DNA of 64,000 nucleotides from the NCBI RefSeq assembly GCF_003597395.2, contig NC_133778.1:24923946-24987945 (forward strand), written 5' to 3'. Shown one piece after another: positions 56,475 to 64,000 of the stretch. Each line of letters opens with the position of its first letter. The stretch's first letter is position 1. The notes under the pieces were generated by a model that was given only the letters and a program-made list of their open reading frames with translations, searched no databases and was not told the origin of the DNA. This stretch comes from Chelonoidis abingdonii (lineage: Eukaryota; Chordata; Testudines; Testudinidae). The position numbers were made by a program, and so were the translations under genes.

Positions 56475-57885
56475 ATAATAAAGGGTATCATAGAAGTATC
56501 TGAGACAGACAGACAGATGGACTTTGCTAGCAGCAAAGTTAGGTAAATGCAGAACCCTTTTGAAAATCCTAACCTACAGTCTCACAATACAAAATGACTT
56601 AAAGAATAACTAAGGATTAGAAAACCAGACTGGATAAAATATATGTAATTCCCTCTCCTGGCCACCTCAAATGACATCCAAACAGATATCACTTTGAATA
56701 TGTTTGGTTAACTCTTTCATCATATTTTTAAAAGTATATATGTTTGCACAGGTCCCAGACAATCTTTGGAGCGGAAATACCAAAATATCACAAAAGCTCT
56801 TTTTCCTTGTTTATGAAAATATCAGAATCAGGATGTAACAGAAATCTTTGACCCCCACTTAGTTTTGCAAGCCCAAGAAAATCAGATAGTTCAGCTTTGT
56901 TCTGACATATTAATTGTTTTGGGTGCTTACCCAAATGGAACCAAAATACCAAATCCCTTCTAAAGTCCACCCATACATTGAGTGTAAGGCAGGGACCTGC
57001 TCTAGAAGCAGTCTTTTCTTGTACTTTCAAAGCTCAGCATGGTTTGACCTAGTGAAAAAAAAATATGTAGAGATGTATAAATAATAGAACTGATTGAAAA
57101 ATGTCCTGGAAACATCAGAAGTTGATGCCATTTCTGCCCCGTCAGCCCACTGCACATTGTCCCATCAGAAATAGGGCTAGTTGAAAATTCACTCCAAAAA
57201 CTAGAGTGACACGTTCACAAAAATTCTGACTTTTTTTTGTTGCAGCTCTAATAAATAATTATTAATACAATATAATATATAAATAAATAGTAAATCCCTC
57301 TATTGATCAGTTCACATAGATAGTACTTAACACTAGGATACCTGTGTGCAAGAAGAATAACTATAACTGAGGCTAATTCAAAACTGACTAGATCACAAAG
57401 CAAAGGGCTAAAAGAAATTAGAAAAAAACATCTATAGAGGCCTGATGCACTATCTAAAATATATTCAACAGACTTAGCCTGACAAGGCCTAAGAATGGAA
57501 GTAGTATAAAGATAATTTTTGTAGGTAAAAATATTTGTTTTACACCAACATAAGCTGCTCTCACTTGAAATATCTTTTGCTGCTGCATTGACATCATACG
57601 GATGCTACCGCAGCTGTAGAATTGGGCTCTCTCTCTCTCTCTTTCTCAATACACCCATAAACTGTTTCCATGGCTACGGAGGCCATGAAAAACTTGACAA
57701 CCTGCTGGAACCCCACAGCCGCACGACCTCCTATGTATTCTGAAGGCATAACATCATCTCTGAGGTGGCTGTATAATTCCTAGGTGGTCACTGGGTTGGT
57801 TCCACTATGCTGGGGGGTGCTGGAGGTGAGAGATGGCTACAGAAGGCTTGCACCACGGACAAATCCACAGAGGCTCCCTGTGCAC
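56475..57885. other. Unannotated AT-rich DNA
   Basis: No gene is supported. A (ct)n run lies at 57629-57647. The words ttgttgcagctctaataa at 57238 may be the right end of an AT-rich 'agagctg' element like 10263-10686. Confidence 0.4.
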
Positions 57886-57889
57886 ATTC

Positions 57890-57908
57890 GTGTGTGTGTG
57901 TGTGTGTT
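57890..57908. repeat. (GT)n microsatellite
   Basis: About nine GT dinucleotides, followed by ggtgggtggg. Confidence 0.9.
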
Positions 57909-57909
57909 T

Positions 57910-59125
57910 GAGTGGGTGGGTGGGAGGTAGGAATAAAGGCGAGGCTGGGAGAGGGCTGACAGATCCACCATCCAACCCTCTGGGAAAGGGGATGTGGGAA
58001 CTGTGGATGCTATTGGAGTCTAAACTCTGAAGGGTAGCATTCTGTCCCTCATGACCTTGCAGGATTTCCTTACAGGTATGACATTAGGCCTGCATTATAT
58101 AATAAAAAAACCTGGACCATATACAAATTGACTGAATTTGGCACATAGACCTGTTGATAAAAACAAGTCAATCCAATGAAATTGTTTCTTCAGCCTTATT
58201 TGACCATTTCCTCTAGTCTTTAGTTTTAAATGCATTATTAATTAGCCAGTTTGATTGTAACTTTGTTCACCCGATTAATTCTCACGAAGATGGGAAATTG
58301 AAAGCATTTGCATTTGTTTTTATTAAGGTTAAAATAGTTCTACGTCAAAATTGTTAGCAAAGCAAGCAAGCACATTTAACTTTTAGTCAAGGTATCATGA
58401 TTGGAATATCTATTTATTTTTTGTTACTTATTTTCTATTCAATGAATTTGCTTTCACTGTTTTCTGGTTCCTTGTCTGCTCACTTCCTTCCAGTATTCTA
58501 GTGAATGAATTTGTAGGAAGATTAATCAAGACAGCAATTTGTATGAAAATATTGTAGAATATTCATGGAATTTAAAACCGCAAGTCTTTGACCTGGAAAT
58601 CTAATTCTAATTCTAATTCCAATCAAGGAATAGAAACATACCATGTGTGACCTACACAAATAAAAAAAACAAAAAACCCTCAATTTCAAATTGCTAATAC
58701 TGAACACTCAACGCAATACTTGTCATGAACAGTTAATTTGCAATCTATAGACTGAAACATTGAATAAAACAACCACCAAATACATTTGATAATGGACGAA
58801 TTTCTAGAAATCATGTTCTGTTTGTAGGCAATTGGCAAACAGAAAAAAGGGTTACGTGCCGCAAAGTTCACTGCAAATAGTTCACTTCTTAGCTCATGCC
58901 TGTGATCTCATGCCAAGATTTTGTGTGTAATGTTAGTCAATGTAGTTAACTACAGAGCAGCTACTGTGGTGATCCTGCAGGTGGACTCCAGCCTCTGTGC
59001 AGAGCTCAACAGTCTTCTGCTTGTGTGCAACAAATTTCAGCAGTGCGGTCTAAGAATGGTCAAACAATTAAATTGTTTTGTTGTGTGAATGTTGAAATAC
59101 TTTATTTAGAATATCTTAGAGGAGA
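57910..59125. other. Unannotated AT-rich unique DNA
   Basis: No recognised repeat or gene. A small taattc-type tandem (aattctaattctaattcc) lies at 58601-58620. The 58.2-58.5 kb section is very AT-rich with homeodomain-like taatta words, which is weak and non-specific evidence of regulatory sequence. Confidence 0.4.
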
Positions 59126-59129
59126 GGTT

Positions 59130-59365
59130 CCCAAATTTTGGTTTGTGGAGAAGTAGCAGTACAAGGAGATTTGGCTAAAGTCATTTCCAACAGTAAATTG
59201 CTTTAAAAGATGGCTAAACATATATTAAATGTTGCCATAATCTCACTTTGTCTGTGTAATAATTACTGTAGTTGGGACAGGTATATTATACAGTCATGAA
59301 TGGGAACAGAGTGGATGGTTCACGAGAAAAATCAGTTTAAACTGCAAAAATATGAGAACCCCTGA
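59130..59365. mobile_element. hAT-like non-autonomous element (probable)
   Basis: The left end gaggttcccaaattttgg and the right end atgagaacccctg are inverted in the style of hAT 'caggggttctcaaac' termini. The interior is AT-rich and non-coding. A target duplication is not visible, so the assignment is probable only. Confidence 0.5.
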
Positions 59366-59369
59366 ATTA

Positions 59370-60940
59370 ATGGGATAACATGATCACAGAAAGTTCTCTT
59401 GTTGCTCTTAGAGAAGAAGATTGTTATTTTTGGAAGATGCCAGGTAGCAATTTCTGTAATTAAGGTTGAAAAGTAGTTAGCATTGTAAGTCCCTGTTTTC
59501 TGTCATGAATACATTTCTGAAACATTTCCCTTTCATGCTGACATTTCCATTCTGGGTCTATGCCAAAGCTGATGTTTGTAAAGGATGAATAAAAATAACT
59601 CATCTATATTTTGATTGAGAGGAGAATGAAAACAGATACTTTTCCCTATTATAAAATAGTCTTGTAACCATTTTTGAACAGCTCTGCAACCAAAAAGGCT
59701 GTGGTTTAAAACTTACAATTTAACATAGGAGTAGGTGTAGTGCATGGCTTTATTCTGGAGGAAATTGGTTTTGATTTCACCAATAATACATAAAGAATAA
59801 CGTATCTTCAACATCCAGTATATTTTTTGCTTGACTCATTAAGTATGCACCTAAGGAATGATGCACCATGCATACATTCATAGCTGAGTACACACTTAAT
59901 GCTTTAGTCCTCAGAATGACACCCAACTTGCCATGACACGTTTAGCAAATATTGTGGGAGACTTGGGAACGTATCTGATAAAAGCAATTTTTCTTGCTGC
60001 TGCATTCCCCACCAAAATGGCTTAGGGGAGAATATTGAGCTACTGCTAGAAGGTTCTAAATCCCATTCCCAGATTTTTCCTTTACTGGCCTTAATGCCTG
60101 TTTCCACACCTTATTTACCAAAGCCTTACTTCAGAATTTTTGAAGTAAGAAGGAAAAGCAAGGAAATTTTCCACGTCAGGACAATGCATGTTTCCATTCA
60201 TCTTTAAATGCAGTCAAAAGTCAGGGTGGAAAAAAGAAAAAGCCAGATTTAAAGTGTGACTGCTATATTATTAAATATTTAAGGAGTGTAGAATATGCGG
60301 TCTTAACAAATACATTTATAACTGCAGGCATGTCAATATTTTTAAAGGTCAAGTATGGTTCTTCACAGTCTTTGTAATTACAGTCTTCATTTGAGAGGGA
60401 TCATGACTTTTGGTGATTTCATTTAATAACCTTAAAACTGAAGTTCGGCTCTTTGTGGAATACTCAAGGACAACTTCTCCAAGAGATATTTTACTATAAG
60501 ATTTCAGCTGATCAGAGATTTAATTTAAGCTACTATTAAGGACTAAATACATTGTTTCATATACAAATAATTTCTAATTTTTTTACAACACTTTTTATGT
60601 TTAAACTGTTTTAACATAGGTCTATGTCCTCTTTTTTCCTTTTGGAAATCCACTGAAGGGAACATCTCTAGCCTTTGGTCCATCAGTATTTTGGGCTGTC
60701 TTCACCTTCTGGAGACAAGACCAGTGTTAATGCAGAACAGCCCGGGGCACAGGAACCAGTTCTGTTGGAAGACTGAGATCTGAACGAATGAAAGAGACAT
60801 TTTCTTGGGATGTTCAGTCACCCATTCTTTTTGAAGTGACCCTTGTAACACCATCAGTATGGTAATTTTCCTTGCTGTGCTGCCATTGGCTGGCCCCCAT
60901 GCCAGCTATGCAGGTCTGCTCTCTTTTTGAAATTGGCCTA
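59370..60940. other. Unannotated AT-rich unique DNA
   Basis: No gene or repeat recognised in about 1.6 kb. Confidence 0.4.
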
Positions 60941-60959
60941 TATTAAATGTAAACTGAGT

Positions 60960-61078
60960 ACCTTTTAGATCACACCAGCAGGATCTACATGGGGCAGTTA
61001 GAGCATAGCGCTTTACTGAGCTTTACAAATCACAACACTCTAGTGTGCTTTGCCACACCATGTAGAGAGTCTCTAAGT
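60960..61078. repeat. Fragment of DNA element with 'gtctacatgg...ccatgtaga' arms
   Basis: The facing words ggatctacatggggcagtta and tttgccacaccatgtagaga, with tagagcatagcgctttactg between, form an imperfect palindrome of about 100 bases. It is similar in style to the 'gcttgtctacac' elements. Confidence 0.45.
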
Positions 61079-61084
61079 TTCATT

Positions 61085-61325
61085 TTCAAAAGTGATGTAG
61101 GTACGTAGGAGTGTCATTTTCAAAAGTACTTAGGCAAATAAAGATGCAGATGGGTGCTTAGTGGGATTTTAAAAGCACGTAAGCAGGTTAGATGCTTAGC
61201 TGCAATTGAAATCTATGGGAGTTTAGCACTTAACCTGCTTAAGTATTTTTTGAAAATCCCACTCGGCACCCCTTTGTGTCTTTAGGCACTTGAATACTTT
61301 AGAACATCTGCCCTTTATGTCACTT
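61085..61325. repeat. Long palindromic 'attttcaaaagtg' repeat
   Basis: This is the fullest copy of its family here. The left arm has cattttcaaaagtacttagg, agatgcagatgggtgcttag and gcaggttagatgcttagctg. The right arm has the inverse words cacttaacctgcttaagtat, ttgaaaatcccactcggcac and tgtctttaggcacttgaata. The centre is gcaattgaaatctatgggag. No coding sequence and no terminal features of a known superfamily. Confidence 0.7.
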
Positions 61326-61329
61326 TGAC

Positions 61330-61890
61330 ACTTTTGAAAACTTTACCTGACTGCTCCATTTTTTATAAATAAGAATGATACAAAGAATTCATGAATTTTA
61401 ACCTTCCCTTGACTATCATCTTGTGCTACTTTCTACATTTACAATATGTAAAACAAAGCAATAGAAATCATACAAGTCATTCAGTAATGTAACCTGTTAA
61501 GTTTTGAAGTTTATATAATCCATACAGGGCTCATTACATTATGAGAACAATAAGATAGTAAGATCATCAAGTGAAGTCCCATGCTATATCATTTTCTCCC
61601 TTTCCTGACTCAGGCTCATCCATGTTGCTTACAGAGTTTTGAGAGTTTCCCTCTGCTTTAACTCCTCCAGTATTCTGTAATGATCTGACCATGTTAAGTC
61701 AAAGAAAACTGGATGAGATTCCCTTCTGAGTCCATATTAGAGTTCCTGAATTGGCCAGATGAATGGCTGTTGAATGAAGCAAGAACACTCTCAGGCTACT
61801 GATTGCTTCCCGTGAAGAGCCCTTGTCATACCATAAAAAAGAGTGAGGAACTGGACAATACTCTTCCTCACTTCACACTGCAGTGAAATA
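61330..61890. other. Unannotated DNA
   Basis: No recognised feature. Confidence 0.4.
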
Positions 61891-61894
61891 CTGC

Positions 61895-62475
61895 AAGGCA
61901 AAGAATTTGGGGTTGCATTAACAGAGGCATAGCATGCAGATCATGGGAGAGGATAGTACTGTTCTGCTTGCCGTTGATTAGGACTTAGCTGGAGCACTGA
62001 GTTCAATTTTGGTCAGCAATGTATAAAAAGGATGTAGAAAAACTGGAAAGGATCCAGAGGCAAGCAACAAAGATGACCAAAGGAATGAAAACCCTATGAG
62101 TAAAGGCTGAAGGAACTGGGTATGTTTAGTTTGGAAAAAGGAGATTAAGGGGGGACATGATAGTGGTCTTCAAATAAATACTTGAAAGGCTACCAAAAAA
62201 AGATGGAGAAAAATTGTTCTCTTTTGCAACAGAGGTCAGGACAAGAGGCAATGGGTTAAAACTACAGCATAGCAGATTTAGATTAAATCTCATGAAAAAC
62301 TTCCTAACTGTCAGAACTGTAGGGTAGTCGTGGAATCTCCTTCACTGGAGGTTTTCAAAAGGAGGCTGGACAGCCATCTGTCTTGGATGCTTTAGACACT
62401 ACAAATCCTGCATCTTGGCAGGGGGTTAGAGTAGGTGACCCTTGCGGCCTCTTCTAACCCTATGATTCTATGATA
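61895..62475 (+). mobile_element. CR1 LINE 3' fragment
   Basis: The C-terminal ORF2 is visible in broken frames: agcactgagttcaattttgg, aaaactggaaaggatccaga, gtttggaaaaaggagattaa, ggggggacatgata-like and aagaggcaatgggttaaaac. The 3' UTR ends gtgacccttgcggcctcttc followed by taaccctatgattctatgat, the CR1 terminus with its attctatg repeat. It is 5'-truncated, as is normal for CR1. Confidence 0.85.
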
Positions 62476-62479
62476 AGGC

Positions 62480-62827
62480 CACTTAGTCATCTCCCTGCCA
62501 TCAATTTCTAAGAGGAAAAAAACTTTTTCCAGCTCTTGAGAACTTTTAAAGTTAGAATCCAGAGCTTCAGTAACCTATCCCTGATGATAGGAAATATGAA
62601 TCTGTGGAATTAAATGACAATGCAAGGAAAGATTACATGTCAGCTGTTTCAGTGAGCTTAGAGCCAGGTACATAAGACTCACATCCGAGGTATCTAATTA
62701 CTGTGGTTAGATCACATATTATGACAGTTACTTTATGCATAAAATCTCTCTGACAGAGACAGTGAGAAAGAGAGAGTGCCAGTTTTAAATTATTTCTTTT
62801 CAAGATCCTTTTATTGTTATTGATCAG
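62480..62827. other. Unannotated DNA
   Basis: No supported feature. A short minus-strand frame at 62633-62857 has no domain and runs into the LTR-like element. Confidence 0.4.
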
Positions 62828-64000
62828 TGTGACACTATTATAATAATTTTTGTACAAAATATGCCTTATGAGGTATCATTTGAAAACTAATAACTCAGTG
62901 TTCATTAATATTCTTGTGTAATGTATGCACGTGCTGGTATTAATGGTTATGTATGTATGCTAAATTATGACTAATGTGTGTTTAAGCCAAGCATGTTGGG
63001 GGAGCTGGTAAACAGGTCTGCCTTACACAAAGGAGTGTGTATTTGGTTCTTTGACTGGCCCGATCTTCTGGCAATGACAATGAAGGTCCATTTTTACATA
63101 TTAGGTAAACAAATGTATTGAGCTAATAAATGGGGGAAGAAAGAGCATGGAGTTTCCTTCATCACCAGACTCCATCTCATCATCCACACCACTTGAATAA
63201 ACTTTACTTTGAGGGGTAGCCCTCAGAAGAACCCATTTCAAAGGTCTATTGATCTATAAAGATAGGGGCTGAAGCTCAAGCGATAAGCAATTGCATCAAC
63301 TGATTGCATACAATATTACTGTATCATAAAAGTGTATAAAGTAATTTTTTTCTGAAAGTTGACACACTGATGATTAATATAATTGTGAAATGTATGTAGT
63401 AACACTATTCGAGGAAATGTGGCTACTTAATGACATTATGTTCTAAAGTCTGTGGCCAAACAGGGAGAAATAGGTTCCGTCCCATACAGAAGAGAAGGCA
63501 GCTATTTATGTCTTCTATGTAAGTTAAGCATGATGGAATACAAAAAAAATGGAAGTTCTGTTTATACAGAAATCAGCAGTGGGATGGGAAGTCCAGAGCA
63601 ATGGACAAACAGCATGAGGTCGGTCATCTTGCCTTTTGAAACAAGCTAATTGAACTTCAAAGATATACCAAGGACAGAAGCTATCTTTGGTATCCATCAC
63701 TAGACAGACACAAGGGGACAGAGCTCTTGCAAGCTGAGAAGGATGAGTCCTTCAACCAAGTGTGGGTTGAAATCTCTGGGAACTGAATGTCGTTGAGAAA
63801 AAAACATCTTGAACAAAACCCATACCTTGCTAGATTAAGTTTTAGACTTCTATAAGCACGTTTTCACTCTTATTTGTAACCCTTTCTAACTTTATTCTTT
63901 TTACTTGGCATCACTTAACGTGTGTCCTGTCATTAATAAATTTGTTTTGTTTTTACTATGAACCAAGTCAGTGCTGTGTTTAAATGGAAAGGTGTATTTA
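62828..64000 (+). mobile_element. LTR-like retroelement end, truncated by the window edge
   Basis: The sequence begins tgtgac at 62828. The next about 70 bases (aaaatatgccttatgaggta, tcatttgaaaactaataact) align in order with the start of the solo LTR at 11507 (atgctttatgcaaaaggtc, ggtatcattacaaagctta). A polyadenylation-like attaataaatttg lies at about 63930, followed by gtcagtgctgtgtttaaatgg, comparable to LTR 3' parts. The right boundary, and any internal coding region, lie beyond the window. I infer a distant LTR subfamily of the 11.5-kb element. Confidence 0.55.

Noticed and set aside
1..64000. tRNA or rRNA genes, CRISPR arrays, bacterial operons or phage-like clusters
   Set aside because: None seen. 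tRNA-like words occur only in MIR remnants, and the sequence character is vertebrate throughout.

Overview
The window looks like non-coding nuclear DNA from a sauropsid, most probably a turtle. The background is AT-rich and unique, with no operons, no long open frames and no splice-bounded exons that I can recognise. It is peppered with CR1/L3 LINE fragments, old L2 and MIR remnants, hAT-type elements flanked by 8-bp duplications, and LTR-like sequences whose families I associate with turtle genomes. The organism call rests on family recognition, not on a search. I found no host protein-coding gene and no tRNA or rRNA. Every open frame over about 60 codons is either chance, or part of a GC-rich repeat, or a decayed transposon fragment.

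Layout. 0-7 kb: unique AT-rich DNA with a MIR, a strongly palindromic MITE-like element (about 4.47-4.71 kb) and a CR1 remnant. 7-15.2 kb: the richest cluster. It holds a 310-bp hAT-like element, a GC-rich palindromic element, an L2 remnant, an AT-rich palindromic element, a non-autonomous hAT-like element split by a solo LTR (both with exact target duplications), an L3-like LINE tail, and a 1.4-kb GC-rich hAT-like element with a perfect 14-bp terminal repeat and a perfect 8-bp duplication. 15.3-23 kb: three CR1 fragments and a small palindromic element inside an older short repeat. 24-32 kb: MIR and LINE tails plus a nested pair of hAT-like elements containing a G-rich minisatellite. 32-45 kb: mostly unique, with MIRs, short palindromic repeats and LTR-like pieces. 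46.1-48.0 kb: a hAT element with very long inverted arms that carry a broken transposase, itself hit by the same GC-rich palindromic family seen at 7.7 kb. 48-62 kb: mostly unique DNA with LINE and LTR-like relics. 62.8 kb to the end: an LTR-like element that runs off the window.

The most informative content is the nesting. At least four insertions sit inside older elements or repeats with target duplications still visible, which gives a relative insertion order. A second theme is many short palindromic repeats built on a core like cattgacttcaatggg, scattered through otherwise unique DNA. I see no new defence system or gene cluster. The window is best read as an intergenic or intronic stretch shaped by transposons.
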